Below are positions 7,547 through 20,335 of a stretch of 64,000 nt of DNA, one piece after another. Within the stretch, counting starts at the first letter, position 1. Each line of letters opens with the position of its first letter. The notes beneath the pieces were generated by a model. The model did no database searches, was not told where the DNA came from, and saw only the letters and a program-made list of their open reading frames with translations. The DNA comes from Ramlibacter sp. Its GTDB lineage: Bacteria > Pseudomonadota > Gammaproteobacteria > Burkholderiales > Burkholderiaceae_C. Both the position numbers and the translations under genes were made by a program. The stretch is from positions 265,489-329,488 of the forward strand of contig JAUYOG010000022.1 of the NCBI GenBank assembly GCA_030695945.1, given 5' to 3'.

Positions 7547-8880
7547 TACCCCGCCTCGACGGCCGCGGCCAGCCGCCCGGCGGCTGTCCTGGCCTGCGCC
7601 TCGTCACGCGCCTCGACCATGATGCGCAACACGGGCTCGGTGCCGCTGGGGCGGATCAGCACGCGGCCGTGGCCGTCCAGCTCGGCCTCGACCCGGCGTG
7701 TTTCAGCGGCCAGGGTATCGCTCTTCTTCCAGTCCTGGCCCGCCTGCAGGCGGACATTCAACAGGGTCTGCGGGAACAGCTGCACGCCCGCCAGCAGTTG
7801 CGCGATGCTGCGCCCGCTGCGCACACAGGCCTTGAGCACCTGCAGGGCGCTGATCAGTCCGTCGCCCGTGGTGTGCTTGTCCAATGCGAGCAGGTGGCCT
7901 GACCCTTCCCCGCCCAGCAACCAGCCGCGCTTTTCCAGCTCCTCGAGCACGTAGCGGTCACCGACCTTGGCCCGCACGAACTCGATCCCGCGCGCTTTGA
8001 GCGCCACCTCCACGGCCATGTTGGTCATGAGCGTGCCCACCACGCCCGGCACCACTTCGCCGTGATCGAGCCGGTCGGCCGTCATCAGGTAAAGCAGCTC
8101 ATCGCCGTTGTAGAGGCGGCCGTCGGCGTCGACCAGCTGCAGCCGGTCGGCATCGCCGTCGAGCGCGACGCCGACGTCCGCGCCATGGGCCTTCACCGCG
8201 GCCACGAGCGCCTCCGGATGCGTCGCGCCGACCTTGTCGTTGATGTTCAGGCCGTCGGGCGAGCAGCCGATGCAAATGACCTCCGCGCCCAATTCGTGGA
8301 AGACCTTCGGTGCGATGTGGTACGCGGCGCCGTGGGCGGCGTCCACCACGATCGTCATGCCGCGCAGGGTCAGGTCATTGGCGAAGGTGCTCTTGCAGAA
8401 CTCTATGTACCGGCCGGCCGCGTCGTCGAGCCGGCGCGCCTTGCCGAGCGTGGCCGAGTCGGCCCACACCGGCGGCTCCTGCAGCGCGGCCTCCACGGCC
8501 TGCTCCCATTCGTCGGACAGCTTGGTGCCCTGGCGGCTGAAGAACTTGATACCGTTGTCGGGATAGGCGTTGTGGCTCGCGCTGATCACCACGCCCAGGC
8601 TGGCGCGCTGCGCACGGGTCAGGTAGGCGACGCCGGGCGTAGGCAGCGGGCCGAGGAGGACGACGTCCACGCCGGCGGAATTGAAGCCCGATTCGAGCGC
8701 GCTTTCGAGCATGTAGCCGGAGATGCGCGTGTCCTTGCCGATCAGGACCGTCGGGCGCTGTTCCGTCCGCTTCAGGACCCGGCCGACGGCATGCGCGAGG
8801 CGCAACACGAAATCGGGCGTGATGGGGGGCTGGCCCACGGTCCCGCGGATGCCGTCTGTGCCGAAATAGGTTCTTGTCAT
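7546..8880 (-). CDS. glmM: Phosphoglucosamine mutase
   Basis: A 444-residue enzyme interconverting glucosamine-6-phosphate and glucosamine-1-phosphate, the step before GlmU on the way to UDP-GlcNAc for peptidoglycan and lipid A. The N-terminus is FGTDGIRG, the active phosphoserine loop is ISASHN with Ser102, the metal site is LDGDADR in the middle, and the sugar-phosphate loop [10 protein letters not shown] is near the end. Length equals the family norm. It overlaps folP by 4 bases (ATGA) and follows ftsH and folP, the folP-glmM order known from many proteobacteria. Confidence 0.98.
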   Translation of the reverse strand: MTRTYFGTDGIRGTVGQPPITPDFVLRLAHAVGRVLKRTEQRPTVLIGKDTRISGYMLESALESGFNSAGVDVVLLGPLPTPGVAYLTRAQRASLGVVISASHNAYPDNGIKFFSRQGTKLSDEWEQAVEAALQEPPVWADSATLGKARRLDDAAGRYIEFCKSTFANDLTLRGMTIVVDAAHGAAYHIAPKVFHELGAEVICIGCSPDGLNINDKVGATHPEALVAAVKAHGADVGVALDGDADRLQLVDADGRLYNGDELLYLMTADRLDHGEVVPGVVGTLMTNMAVEVALKARGIEFVRAKVGDRYVLEELEKRGWLLGGEGSGHLLALDKHTTGDGLISALQVLKACVRSGRSIAQLLAGVQLFPQTLLNVRLQAGQDWKKSDTLAAETRRVEAELDGHGRVLIRPSGTEPVLRIMVEARDEAQARTAAGRLAAAVEAG

Positions 8881-9734
8881 GAGGTGGATTCCATCCCTTT
8901 GCTGTCGCCAGCCGCGATCATCGCATCGCGCACCTTGAGTGCGGCGCGTGTTTCCTTGACATCGTGCACACGCAGTACGCGGGCGCCGCGCTCGGCCGCC
9001 AGCAGCGCCGCCGCCAGGCTGGGGGCCAGCCGTTCGTTCACCGGCAGGCCAGTCACGGTGCCCAGCGACGATTTGCGCGACCAGCCGGCCACCAGCGGGT
9101 AGCCGTCCGCCAGCAGTTCGCCCTGGCGTGCCAGCAGCGCGAAGTTCTGCTCGACCGTCTTGCCGAAACCGATGCCCGGATCCCAGGCAATGCGCGCGCC
9201 CGCAACCCCCATGTCGCGCAGCGCCGCCGTGGCCTGCGCGAGGAATGAACGCACCTGCGGCACCGCATCGCCTTCCATCGGCGCGCGCTGCATCGTTTCA
9301 GGCTCGCCATGCATGTGCATCAGGCACACGCCGCACGAGGGATGGCCGGCCACCGCCTCACGCGCCCCGAGCCGGCGCAGCGCCCAGATGTCGTTGATGA
9401 TGTCCGCGCCCAGTTCGAGCACCTGGCGCATGACCTCGGGCTTGTACGTATCCACGGAAACGGGCACGCCCAGCGTCACCGCCTCGCGCAGCACGGGCAG
9501 CACCCGGGCCAGCTCTTCCTCGAGCGGCACGGGCGGCGTGCCGGGACGGCTGGACTCGCCGCCGATGTCGAGGATGTGGGCCCCGTCCACCAGGAGCTTC
9601 TCGCAATGCCGGATCGCAGCGCGGGCGCCGGCATAGCGGCCCCCGTCCGAGAAGGAGTCGGGCGTCACGTTGACGATGCCCATCACGCGCGGCCGGGAGA
9701 GGTCGATCAGGTGGCGGGAGGTTTGCCAGTGCAT
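8877..9734 (-). CDS. folP: Dihydropteroate synthase
   Basis: A 285-residue enzyme joining p-aminobenzoate to hydroxymethyl-dihydropterin pyrophosphate in folate synthesis; the sulfonamide target. Signature segments are [15 protein letters not shown] (residues 18-32), [27 protein letters not shown] and GWSRKSSLG, with RVHDVKET near the C-terminus. All expected pterin and phosphate contacts are visible. It is downstream of ftsH, separated from it by a terminator-shaped hairpin, and overlaps glmM. Confidence 0.97.
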   Translation of the reverse strand: MHWQTSRHLIDLSRPRVMGIVNVTPDSFSDGGRYAGARAAIRHCEKLLVDGAHILDIGGESSRPGTPPVPLEEELARVLPVLREAVTLGVPVSVDTYKPEVMRQVLELGADIINDIWALRRLGAREAVAGHPSCGVCLMHMHGEPETMQRAPMEGDAVPQVRSFLAQATAALRDMGVAGARIAWDPGIGFGKTVEQNFALLARQGELLADGYPLVAGWSRKSSLGTVTGLPVNERLAPSLAAALLAAERGARVLRVHDVKETRAALKVRDAMIAAGDSKGMESTS

Positions 9735-9749
9735 GGGCCGATTTTCACC

Positions 9750-9785
9750 GACAAAAGTACAAGGGGGCCGCTCAGGCCCCCTTGT
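9750..9785 (-). terminator. Intrinsic terminator after ftsH
   Basis: On the minus strand ACAAGGGGGCC, a 5-base loop and GGCCCCCTTGT form a perfect 11-bp stem, followed by ACTTTTGTC. It ends the ftsH transcript at least in part; folP starts 16 bases further on. Confidence 0.72.
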
Positions 9786-9812
9786 TCTCTCCTTCGCGCA
9801 GCGTTACACGCC

Positions 9813-11723
9813 TTACGCGGCGGTCGGCGCCGGCTCCGTCACCGGAGAGCCGCCGGAGCCACCGCTGCCCGAAGGAGGCGTGCGCGGCGTCCAGTCCTTG
9901 GGCGGGCGCGGGTCCTTGCCGGCCATGATGTCGTCCAGCTGCTCGGAATCGATGGTTTCCCACTCCAGCAGGGCCTTGGCCATGGCGTGCATCTTGTCCT
10001 TGTTGTCCTCGATCAGCTTGCGCGCCAGGGCGTACTGCTCGTCGATGATGCGGCGCACCTCCATGTCGACCTTCTGCATCGTCGATTCGCTGATGTTGGT
10101 GGTCTTGGTCACCGAGCGGCCCAGGAACACCTCGCCCTCGTTCTCGGCGTAGACCATCGGGCCCAGCGCATCGCTCATGCCGTAGCGCATGACCATGTCG
10201 CGGGCCAGGTGCGTGGCGCGCTCGAAGTCGTTCGACGCGCCGGTGGTCATCTGCTTCATGAACACCTCTTCCGCGATCCGCCCGCCGAACAGCATGGCGA
10301 TCTGGTTGAGCATGTATTCGCTGTCGTAGCTGTAGCGGTCCTGCGCGGGCAGGCTCATCGTCACGCCCAGCGCGCGGCCGCGCGGGATGATGGTGACCTT
10401 GTGCACCGGGTCGCACTTGGGCAGCAGCTTGCCGATCAGCGCGTGGCCGGACTCGTGATAGGCCGTGTTGCGGCGCTCTTCCTCGGGCATCACCATGCTC
10501 TTGCGCTCGGGGCCCATGAAGATCTTGTCCTTGGCCTTCTCGAAATCCTGCATCTCGACGACGCGCGCATTGCGGCGCGCGGCCATGAGGGCGGCTTCAT
10601 TGCAGAGGTTGGCGAGGTCGGCGCCGGACATGCCGGGCGTGCCGCGCGCGATGACGCTGGGATTGACGTCCTGGCCGATCGGGATCTTGCGCATGTGGAC
10701 GTTGAGGATCTGCTCGCGGCCCCGGATGTCGGGCAGCTGCACGTAGACCTGGCGGTCGAAGCGGCCCGGGCGCAGCAAGGCGGCGTCCAGGATGTCGGGG
10801 CGGTTGGTGGCCGCGACCACGATCACGCCCAGGTTGGTTTCGAAGCCGTCCATCTCCACCAGCATCTGGTTGAGCGTCTGCTCGCGCTCGTCGTTGCCGC
10901 CGCCCAGGCCGGCGCCGCGCTGGCGGCCCACCGCATCGATTTCATCGATGAAGATGATGCAGGGCGCGTTCTTCTTGGCGTTCTCGAACATGTCGCGCAC
11001 GCGCGCCGCGCCCACGCCGACGAACATCTCGACGAAATCGGAGCCGGAGATGGAGAAGAACGGCACCTTCGCCTCGCCGGCGATGCCCTTGGCGAGCAAG
11101 GTCTTGCCGGTGCCCGGGGGCCCGACCAGCAACAGGCCGCGCGGAATGCGCCCGCCCAGCTTCTGGAATTTCTGCGGGTCCTTCAGGAAATCGACGACTT
11201 CCTTGACTTCTTCTTTCGCCTCGTCACACCCCGCTACATCCGCGAATGTGACCTGGTTGTTGTTCTCGTCGAGCATGCGCGCCTTGCTCTTGCCGAAGCT
11301 GAAGGCGCCGCCCTTGCCACCGCCCTGCATCTGGCGCATGAAGTAAATCCAGACCCCGATCAGCAGCAGCATCGGCCCCCAGCTGACCAGCAGGGTCATC
11401 AGGAGCGAGCCTTCCTCGCGCGGCTTGACGTCGAACTTGACGTTGTTGGCGATGAGGTCGCCGACCAGGCCGCGGTCCAGGTAGGTGGCGGTGGTACGGA
11501 CCTTGCGGTCATCGGTGGTGATAGCGACGATCTCGGTGCCGCCCTGCCCCTCCTGGATGATCGCGTTCTTGATCTGCTTGGTGCGGACCTGTTCCAGGAA
11601 GTCCGAGTAGCCCATCACGCTGGCCCCGGCGGCGCCGCGTGTGTCGAACTGCTTGAAAACGGTAAACAGCACGAGGGCAATGACGAGCCACACGGCAATT
11701 TTGGAAAACCACTGATTGTTCAA
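9813..11723 (-). CDS. ftsH: ATP-dependent zinc metalloprotease FtsH
   Basis: A 636-residue membrane-bound AAA+ protease that degrades unstable cytoplasmic and membrane proteins, including LpxC in many Gram-negatives. Two N-terminal membrane segments ([17 protein letters not shown] and [16 protein letters not shown]) flank a periplasmic part. They are followed by the Walker A motif GPPGTGKT, Walker [11 protein letters not shown], the second region of homology around [18 protein letters not shown], and the zinc site HESGH. The start is TTG: it gives the conserved beginning NNQWFSK and has GGAG six bases upstream; the longer ATG-started version adds 25 residues foreign to the family. The C-terminus is Ser/Gly/Pro-rich. 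Confidence 0.97.
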   Translation of the reverse strand: MNNQWFSKIAVWLVIALVLFTVFKQFDTRGAAGASVMGYSDFLEQVRTKQIKNAIIQEGQGGTEIVAITTDDRKVRTTATYLDRGLVGDLIANNVKFDVKPREEGSLLMTLLVSWGPMLLLIGVWIYFMRQMQGGGKGGAFSFGKSKARMLDENNNQVTFADVAGCDEAKEEVKEVVDFLKDPQKFQKLGGRIPRGLLLVGPPGTGKTLLAKGIAGEAKVPFFSISGSDFVEMFVGVGAARVRDMFENAKKNAPCIIFIDEIDAVGRQRGAGLGGGNDEREQTLNQMLVEMDGFETNLGVIVVAATNRPDILDAALLRPGRFDRQVYVQLPDIRGREQILNVHMRKIPIGQDVNPSVIARGTPGMSGADLANLCNEAALMAARRNARVVEMQDFEKAKDKIFMGPERKSMVMPEEERRNTAYHESGHALIGKLLPKCDPVHKVTIIPRGRALGVTMSLPAQDRYSYDSEYMLNQIAMLFGGRIAEEVFMKQMTTGASNDFERATHLARDMVMRYGMSDALGPMVYAENEGEVFLGRSVTKTTNISESTMQKVDMEVRRIIDEQYALARKLIEDNKDKMHAMAKALLEWETIDSEQLDDIMAGKDPRPPKDWTPRTPPSGSGGSGGSPVTEPAPTAA

Positions 11724-11870
11724 CTGCGTCTCCGGGAGGGTTGAGCCGGCGCCTCGGGGGCACCCTAGCGTACTTGCTGCCCATTCTAGGCGTTTCAAGC
11801 CATGGAATGATGTATTTTCGCTACGCTCTTGATAGGGCTCACGAGGGCGTTCGTCCTGTCAGAGCGTCAG

Positions 11871-12533
11871 TCACTTTCCCGGTTTCAACCCGATACCCAC
11901 CAGGAAAGTCTCAGATGACTTGTCGCGCGAGGCCTTGGGTTTAAGAGGCTTCACCGTCCGGAAAGTTTCCTTGAACAACTTGACAAGTTGTGCATAGCCG
12001 CTGCCGTGAAAGACTTTGGTGACCAGCGCGCCCTCCGGCTTCATGTGGTTCAGGGCAAATTCGACCGCCAGCTCGACCAGGTGGGCGATGCGCGCCGTGT
12101 CCGCCGACTCGATCCCCGAGAGATTGGGCGCCATGTCGGAGACCACGACGTCGGCCTTGCGGCCGGCCATCGCCTCCTCCAGCCGGGCCAGCACTTCGGG
12201 CTCGCGAAAGTCGCCCTGGATGAAAGTGACGCCCTCGACCGGCTCCATGGGCAGGATGTCCAGCGCAATGATGGTGCCGTTGAGCTGGCCGGCGGCCGCG
12301 CCGCCGGGGGACAGCCGACGCCGAAGGTACTGGCTCCAGGCGCCCGGGGCGGACCCGAGGTCCACCACCAGGTGGCCGGGCCTCACCAGTCCCAGGCTTT
12401 CGTCGATTTCCTTCAGCTTGTACGCGGCCCGGGCCCGGTAGCCCTCCTTCTGGGCCAGCCGGACATACGGGTCGTTGACGTGGTCGTTCAGCCACGCGCG
12501 GTTGACCTTGGCGCTCTTGGTCTTGATCTTCAT
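11871..12533 (-). CDS. rlmE: 23S rRNA 2'-O-uridine methyltransferase RlmE
   Basis: A 220-residue SAM-dependent enzyme (RrmJ/FtsJ) that methylates U2552 in the A loop of 23S rRNA. The SAM motif is [15 protein letters not shown], and the K-D-K-E catalytic set is represented by [29 protein letters not shown] and [13 protein letters not shown]. The ATG chosen follows AAAGGA at good spacing; an upstream in-frame ATG would add only four residues. It precedes ftsH, the standard pair, and is divergent from yhbY. A perfect 14-bp hairpin sits just before its ribosome-binding site. Confidence 0.96.
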   Translation of the reverse strand: MKIKTKSAKVNRAWLNDHVNDPYVRLAQKEGYRARAAYKLKEIDESLGLVRPGHLVVDLGSAPGAWSQYLRRRLSPGGAAAGQLNGTIIALDILPMEPVEGVTFIQGDFREPEVLARLEEAMAGRKADVVVSDMAPNLSGIESADTARIAHLVELAVEFALNHMKPEGALVTKVFHGSGYAQLVKLFKETFRTVKPLKPKASRDKSSETFLVGIGLKPGK

Positions 12534-12542
12534 GATTCCTTT

Positions 12543-12574
12543 CACTTAAAAATCGCCGGAGCGATTTTTAAGTG
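12543..12574. promoter_or_regulatory. Perfect 14-bp hairpin in the rlmE leader
   Basis: CACTTAAAAATCGC, four bases (CGGA) and the exact complement make a perfect stem-loop. In the rlmE mRNA it ends two bases before the AAAGGA ribosome-binding site; in the other direction it lies about 95 bases before yhbY. The five-T arms give it a terminator look on both strands, so it could be a leader attenuator, a mini inverted repeat or an operator. Confidence 0.6.
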
Positions 12575-12668
12575 GGTTAGCCAGTGCGGAGAAGACCGGC
12601 AAAGCCGGATCCTCTCCGCAGGAGAGGCCGCGCTGCATGTTATTCCGCGCGGCATCGATAATACGGCC

Positions 12669-13142
12669 ATGCCCCAAATCCAACTCACGATCGCCGAGCG
12701 CAAGGCGCACCGTGCCGAAGCCCACCACCTCGACCCGGTCGTCATGATCGGCAACGACGGCCTGACGCCTGGCGTCAAGAAGGAAATCGACGCCGCGCTC
12801 AAGGCCCATGGCCTGATCAAGGTGCGCGTGCAGGGCGATGATCGCGCAGCACGCGAGGAGATGTACCTTGCGCTGGCCGACGAACTCGGCGCCGCCCCCA
12901 TCCAGCACATCGGCAAGCTGCTGGTGCTGTGGCGGCCGAAGCCGCCCAAAGCGAAGGCCGAGGACGAGGAGCGCATGCCGGGCCCGCGCGATTTCAAGGT
13001 GCTCAAGTACAGCAAACGCGGCGGCCAGCGACCGGAGGTGAAGACCCTTCGGGTACTGGGCAACCAGCGGCTGACGCCCGGCGGCCAGGTCAAGCGCGCC
13101 AAGCCCAAGCAGAAATCGGTCAAGAAGGGCCGGATGACCTGA
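12669..13142 (+). CDS. yhbY: YhbY-family RNA-binding (CRM domain) protein
   Basis: A 157-residue protein with an N-terminal CRM domain (about residues 1-95), a small fold that binds pre-50S ribosomal particles and helps ribosome assembly. Core signs are LTIAERKAHRAEAHHLDPVV, IGNDGLTPGVKKEID, GLIKVRVQGDD and HIGKLLVLWRP with the preceding helix ALADELGAAPIQ. The lysine-rich tail after residue 95 is longer than in E. coli YhbY (about 97 residues in all) and probably adds RNA affinity. It is divergent from rlmE, the same pairing as in E. coli. Confidence 0.92.
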   Translation: MPQIQLTIAERKAHRAEAHHLDPVVMIGNDGLTPGVKKEIDAALKAHGLIKVRVQGDDRAAREEMYLALADELGAAPIQHIGKLLVLWRPKPPKAKAEDEERMPGPRDFKVLKYSKRGGQRPEVKTLRVLGNQRLTPGGQVKRAKPKQKSVKKGRMT

Positions 13143-13146
13143 CGGT

Positions 13147-13205
13147 TGTCATGCCGGACTCGATCCGGCATCCACGATGGATTGCGGGTCAAGCCCGCAA
13201 TGACA
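13147..13205. repeat. REP-like palindromic repeat (two hairpins, TGTCAT...ATGACA ends)
   Basis: Two back-to-back hairpins, ATGCCGG-x-CCGGCAT and ATTGCGGG-x-CCCGCAAT, within inverted ends TGTCAT and ATGACA. This is the common REP-type intergenic unit of Burkholderiales. It follows the yhbY stop by four bases and covers the last codons of the convergent DUF4149 gene. A partial half copy (TGTCATTGCGGGCT) occurs near 43250. Confidence 0.8.
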
Positions 13206-13614
13206 GTCCACTTGTCTTCCACAGCGTCACTCCCGCGCAGCACCACTGCAGCACGTACATCGCGCTACCCACGCCGTGCCACAGCCGCAGGTTGTCCCTG
13301 GCGACGATCCGGGGCGCCACGGCGAACTCCCCCAGCAGCGCGAGCAACACACCCGCGAAGACGAACGGCAGCGCGCCATCGGCCCAGTCCATGCGCGTCG
13401 GCTCGTGGGCGGAGCGGGACGCGAAGAGCAGCAACAAGCCGCATCCGACGGCCACCCACGTCTGGGCGGCGAAGAGCTTCGCGGCCACCTGGCCGGCCAG
13501 CGCGGGCGTGGGGAGGTGCGCGAACAGCATCGGCACCGCGAGGAACCCGATCGCCGTCAGGCTGCCCCACCAGAGTGCGGCGGCCAGGACGGGGATGCGC
13601 TGTCTCAAATTCAA
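13189..13614 (-). CDS. DUF4149 (TMEM205-like) membrane protein
   Basis: A 141-residue inner-membrane protein with four predicted helices (about residues 7-31, 50-65, 81-98 and 114-134), matching DUF4149/TMEM205-like proteins in size and in segments such as LWWGSLTAIGFLAVPMLFAH and LARQGQ-free loop WHGVGSAMYVLQW. No function is established. Its start overlaps the greA stop by 4 bases, so it is co-expressed with greA. The last four codons (SLRA) and the stop lie inside the REP-like repeat, so the natural C-terminus may have been replaced. Confidence 0.8.
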   Translation of the reverse strand: MNLRQRIPVLAAALWWGSLTAIGFLAVPMLFAHLPTPALAGQVAAKLFAAQTWVAVGCGLLLLFASRSAHEPTRMDWADGALPFVFAGVLLALLGEFAVAPRIVARDNLRLWHGVGSAMYVLQWCCAGVTLWKTSGLSLRA

Positions 13615-14087
13615 AGGTAGTGGACGGCCACGATCTCGTAGCGCTTCAGGCCGCCGGGGGCCTGGACCTCGGCGGTGTCGCCCTCCTCCTTGCCGATCAG
13701 CGCCCGCGCGATGGGGCTGGAGATGTTGATCAGCCCCTGCTTCAGGTCGGCCTCGTCCTCGCCGACGATCTGGTACTTCACCTTCTCGCCGGAGTCCTCT
13801 TCCTCCAGCTCCACGGTGGCGCCGAAGACGACCTTGCCGCCCGCCTCGACGGCGGCCGGATCGATGACCTGGGCGGCGGCGAGTTTGCTCTCGATCTCCT
13901 GGATGCGGCCTTCGATGAAGCCCTGGCGGTCCTTGGCGGCTTCGTACTCGGCGTTCTCCGACAGGTCGCCCTGCGCGCGGGCGTCGGAAATCGCCGTGAT
14001 CACGCCCGGACGATCGACTGTCTTCAGCCTGTGCAGCTCGGTCTTGAGTTTCTCGGCGCCGCGCTTTGTGATGGGAATGGTGACCAT
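13611..14087 (-). CDS. greA: Transcription elongation factor GreA
   Basis: A 158-residue factor that stimulates transcript cleavage by backtracked RNA polymerase. The N-terminal coiled-coil hairpin carries the catalytic acidic tip (DLSENAEYEAAKDRQ), and the C-terminal FKBP-like domain contains ISSPIARALIGKEEGD and the final YEIVAV. Length is the usual 158. The start gives the conserved MVTIPITKRGAEKL; open sequence upstream runs through a hairpin and is not coding. It lies downstream of carAB, as in E. coli neighbourhoods. Confidence 0.97.
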   Translation of the reverse strand: MVTIPITKRGAEKLKTELHRLKTVDRPGVITAISDARAQGDLSENAEYEAAKDRQGFIEGRIQEIESKLAAAQVIDPAAVEAGGKVVFGATVELEEEDSGEKVKYQIVGEDEADLKQGLINISSPIARALIGKEEGDTAEVQAPGGLKRYEIVAVHYL

Positions 14088-14111
14088 GGTGTTATCTCTG
14101 GAATAAAGCAA

Positions 14112-14139
14112 AACCGCCGACCGTTGCCGACCGGCGGTT
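14112..14139 (-). terminator. Hairpin between carB and greA, likely terminator
   Basis: Arms AACCGCCG and CGGCGGTT pair perfectly around a 12-base middle. On the minus strand the stem is followed by TTGCTTTATT, a weak U-rich tail. It would end carAB transcripts before greA or act as an attenuator in the greA leader. Confidence 0.55.
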
Positions 14140-14169
14140 CGTTCTTGATGGCGCCGATTATAGGCGGGT

Positions 14170-14248
14170 GAGCGCCGCCGGGCCGCGCCAAGGCGCGAAG
14201 GCCCCCTCGGGGGGCAGCGACCCAACGCAGTGGGGAGCGTGGGGGCTC
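14170..14248. repeat. GC-rich palindromic intergenic repeat, type 1
   Basis: A 79-base element beginning GAGCGCCGCCGGGCCGCGCC and ending GCGTGGGGGCTC, with nested hairpins (GGCGCGCCAAGGCGCG-like and CCCCCTCGGGGGG). It directly abuts the carB stop codon. A closely matching copy lies at 46985-47064 inside a coding gene: the first 50 bases differ at about four positions and the last 13 are identical. Confidence 0.75.
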
Positions 14249-14249
14249 G

Positions 14250-17480
<3,231 letters not shown>

Positions 17481-18659
17481 TTACTTCTTCTCTGCGGCTG
17501 CTTGGTCCATGAGGCCGGTGAACCGGTCGAACAGGTAGCCGATGTCGTGCGGCCCGGGCGAGGCTTCGGGGTGGCCCTGGAAGCAGAACGCCGGCTTGTC
17601 GGTGCGTGCCAGGCCCTGCAACGTGCCGTCGAACAGGCTGACGTGCGTGGGACGCAGGTTGGCGGGCAGTGTCTTCTCGTCCACGGCGAAACCATGGTTC
17701 TGGCTGGTGATGCTCACGCGGCCGTTGTCGAGGTCCTTGACGGGGTGGTTGGCGCCGTGGTGGCCGAACTTCATCTTGAAGGTCTTCGCGCCGGATGCGA
17801 GCGCCATGATCTGGTGACCCAGGCAGATGCCGAACGTCGGGTAGCCGGCTTCGATCAGGTCGCGCGTCGCTTCGATCGCGTAGTCGCACGGCTGCGGGTC
17901 GCCCGGGCCATTCGACAGGAACACACCGTCGGGGTGCAGCTTCTTGACTTCGGCGGCCGACGTTTTCGCCGGCACCACGGTGACCTTGCAGCCGCGCTCG
18001 GCCAGCATGCGCAGGATGTTCTTCTTGACGCCGTAGTCGAATGCGACGACGTGGTATTTCGGCGCGGTCTGTTCGCCGTAGCCCGAGCCCAGGTGCCACT
18101 CGCTCTGGGTCCAGTCGTAGGCCTTGTCCACGGACACGACCTGGGCCAGGTCCTGCCCGCTCATGGGCGCAGCGCCCCTGGCGGCCGAGACCGCCTTTTC
18201 GACGAGCGCGGGCGTCACTGCCTCGCCGGCCGCCAGGCCGATGATGCAGCCGTTCTGCGCGCCGTTGGTGCGCAGCAGGCGCGTGAGCTTGCGCGTGTCG
18301 ATGTTGGCGATGGCCACGGTGCCCTGGCTGCGCAGGTATTGCGACAACGTCTGGCTGGTGCGGAAATTCGAGGCGACCAAAGGCAGGTCGCGGATGATGA
18401 GGCCTGCGGCGTGGACCTTGCTGGCTTCGACGTCTTCTTCGTTGACGCCGTAGTTGCCGATGTGCGGATACGTGAGGGTCACGATCTGCCGGCAGTAGCT
18501 CGGGTCGGTGAGGATTTCCTGGTAACCGGTGATGGCCGTGTTGAAGACGACTTCGCCGGTGGTGGAGCCGGTGGCTCCGATCGAATTGCCAATAAAGACC
18601 GTGCCGTCTGCAAGCGCCAGGATGGCGGGCGGGAAGGCTCCCTGTTGAGACAAAAGCAC
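17481..18659 (-). CDS. carA: Carbamoyl-phosphate synthase small subunit (glutamine amidotransferase)
   Basis: A 392-residue subunit that hydrolyses glutamine and channels ammonia to CarB. The N-terminal domain starts [19 protein letters not shown] and contains [11 protein letters not shown] and THIGNYG-type sequence; the C-terminal class I amidotransferase has the nucleophile in GICLGHQ and the His-Glu pair in QGHPEASPG. The start is GTG with GGAG six bases upstream; an in-frame ATG 29 codons earlier lacks a ribosome-binding site and adds residues unlike other CarA proteins. It forms a two-gene operon with carB. Confidence 0.97.
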   Translation of the reverse strand: MLLSQQGAFPPAILALADGTVFIGNSIGATGSTTGEVVFNTAITGYQEILTDPSYCRQIVTLTYPHIGNYGVNEEDVEASKVHAAGLIIRDLPLVASNFRTSQTLSQYLRSQGTVAIANIDTRKLTRLLRTNGAQNGCIIGLAAGEAVTPALVEKAVSAARGAAPMSGQDLAQVVSVDKAYDWTQSEWHLGSGYGEQTAPKYHVVAFDYGVKKNILRMLAERGCKVTVVPAKTSAAEVKKLHPDGVFLSNGPGDPQPCDYAIEATRDLIEAGYPTFGICLGHQIMALASGAKTFKMKFGHHGANHPVKDLDNGRVSITSQNHGFAVDEKTLPANLRPTHVSLFDGTLQGLARTDKPAFCFQGHPEASPGPHDIGYLFDRFTGLMDQAAAEKK

Positions 18660-18790
18660 TGGGTTCTCCGGATGTGTCGGGTACGCCCAGGTGTCAAGTG
18701 CGCGGATCGCCCGCGGCAGCCGCCGCGCTTGTGCGGCTACTTTCATCAGGGATGTGGCTTGAATGCGCTAGGCGTACGGGGTTTGCGGGA

Positions 18791-18817
18791 AAGCCCTTGA
18801 TTATAGCCGAAGGGCTT
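18791..18817 (-). promoter_or_regulatory. carAB promoter -10 inside an inverted repeat
   Basis: On the minus strand a perfect -10 TATAAT (18805-18800) sits between the arms AAGCCCTT and AAGGGCTT, 11 bases apart. The -35 region is poor. Transcription would begin about 130 bases before the carA GTG. The palindrome is a candidate operator for a pyrimidine or arginine regulator. Confidence 0.55.
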
Positions 18818-18851
18818 CAATTCCATGCTCGCCGCGGGGCATCGGCGAAGC

Positions 18852-19628
18852 TCAGTTCGCGTTCGCGGCGGCACTCGCATGCAGGCAGATGGCGGCGGCC
18901 GCCGCGACATTGAGCGACTCCTCGCCGCCGGGCTGAACGATGCGCACCGCAAGTCGCGCCCGGGCCGCAATCTCCGCGCCTATGCCCTGCCCTTCGTGGC
19001 CGAACGCCCAGGCGCAGGGCCACGGCAGTTTCTGCGCGTGCAGCCATTCGCCCTGGTGCGAACTGGTGGTGATCACCGGTACCGCGAGCGTGTCCAGGGA
19101 CGCGGGTTCCAGTCCCTCGACCAGGTGCAACGCGAAGTGCGCACCCATGCCGGAGCGCAACACCTTGGGGCTCCAGAGCCCCGCCGTCCCCTTGATCGCG
19201 AGCGCCTGGCGAAAACCGAAAGCCGCTGCGCACCGCAGGATGGCGCCGACGTTGCCGGCATCCTGCAGGCGGTCCAGGATCACGGTCGGCGCGTCCGGCT
19301 GCATGGCCGGCGCCTGCGCCAGCGGCACGACGAACCCCATGCGCGCCGGCGACTCCAGCGCGCTCAACGAATCGAAAAGCGCGTCCGCCACCACCACGTC
19401 CTTGCCGCCGTGGCGCGCCCACTCGGGGCCCGCGGTGGGCCAGAACGATTCGGCGAAGACCGCGAGCTCCGGCTTCACGCCTCGCGCCATCGCGGCACGG
19501 CACAGGTGGTCACCCTCCAGCCAGACCCGGCCCTGCTTGCGGTAGGCGCCACTGTCGTGCGCCAGCCGGCGCAAGTCCTTGAGCAGGCTGTTGCCGGCCG
19601 AACTGATGAGCTGGGGGCCGGAGGTCAC
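18852..19628 (-). CDS. SpoU-family (TrmH-like) RNA 2'-O-methyltransferase
   Basis: A 258-residue SPOUT-class RNA ribose methyltransferase. The N-terminal substrate-binding part has [20 protein letters not shown] and VWLEGDHL, and the C-terminal knot carries the three SpoU motifs: [31 protein letters not shown] and [16 protein letters not shown]. It probably modifies rRNA, but the target base is not readable from sequence; RlmB is one possibility. The start is GTG overlapping the rnhB stop by 4 bases. It is the last gene of the long rpsB-to-rnhB run. Confidence 0.88.
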   Translation of the reverse strand: MTSGPQLISSAGNSLLKDLRRLAHDSGAYRKQGRVWLEGDHLCRAAMARGVKPELAVFAESFWPTAGPEWARHGGKDVVVADALFDSLSALESPARMGFVVPLAQAPAMQPDAPTVILDRLQDAGNVGAILRCAAAFGFRQALAIKGTAGLWSPKVLRSGMGAHFALHLVEGLEPASLDTLAVPVITTSSHQGEWLHAQKLPWPCAWAFGHEGQGIGAEIAARARLAVRIVQPGGEESLNVAAAAAICLHASAAANAN

Positions 19629-20335
19629 GACACGGTGACGCTCACCGCCACCCCGCCCTCTGTCATGAACGTCGCCGCGACCGGGCTGAAGAACTTGCGG
19701 TGGTGCCGGCATGCGCCGTGGACACGCAGGGCCTCGAGGTGCTCGGGCGTGCTGTAGCCCTTGTGCGAGGCGAAACCGTATTGCGGGAACTCGTCGTGGA
19801 GCGTCTGGCAAAGCCGGTCGCGATGGACCTTGGCCAGGATGGACGCAGCGGATATCGCCTTGACCGTGGCGTCGCCGCCGACGACGGCTTCGGCCAGGAT
19901 GTCCAGCACCGGCAGCCGGTTGCCGTCCACCAGCACCTTGGCCGGTTTCAGGCGCAAGCCTTCGACCGCGCGCTTCATGGCGAGCATCGTCGCCCACAGG
20001 ATGTTGAGCGAGTCGATCTCGTCCACGCTCGCCTGCGCTACCGAGCAGCACAGCGCCTTTTCGCAGATCTGGTCGTAAAGGCGATCGCGCTGAAGCGGCG
20101 TCAACACCTTGGAGTCGGCCAGGCCTCGAATGCGCTTGGTGTCGTCGAGGATGACGGCAGCCGCCACCACGGGCCCCGCGAGCGGCCCTCGCCCGGCTTC
20201 ATCGACGCCGGCCATCAGCCCGATCGGGTCCCACGGCAGGTGCGCCTGGACCACGGCCGCGCCCCGTTTCGGCCGCGTCACGATGGGCTTGGGAGCCGCC
20301 GACGGCTCAGGATTCGAGGACTTTTTGGATGGCAT
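19625..20335 (-). CDS. rnhB: Ribonuclease HII
   Basis: A 236-residue enzyme that nicks RNA in RNA-DNA hybrids, including single embedded ribonucleotides. The catalytic acidic residues lie in [16 protein letters not shown] (Asp-Glu), VDGN and the late D/E region, with SILAKVHRD typical of type 2 RNase H. Residues 1-35 before the catalytic core form a basic, Ser/Pro-rich extension longer than in E. coli. The ATG chosen lies inside the 3' end of lpxB (29-base overlap), the normal lpxB-rnhB arrangement. Confidence 0.95.
   Translation of the reverse strand: MPSKKSSNPEPSAAPKPIVTRPKRGAAVVQAHLPWDPIGLMAGVDEAGRGPLAGPVVAAAVILDDTKRIRGLADSKVLTPLQRDRLYDQICEKALCCSVAQASVDEIDSLNILWATMLAMKRAVEGLRLKPAKVLVDGNRLPVLDILAEAVVGGDATVKAISAASILAKVHRDRLCQTLHDEFPQYGFASHKGYSTPEHLEALRVHGACRHHRKFFSPVAATFMTEGGVAVSVTVS

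Noticed and set aside
18660..18746. Upstream ATG extending carA by 29 residues
   Set aside because: No ribosome-binding site; the GTG with GGAG at six bases gives the family-typical N-terminus.
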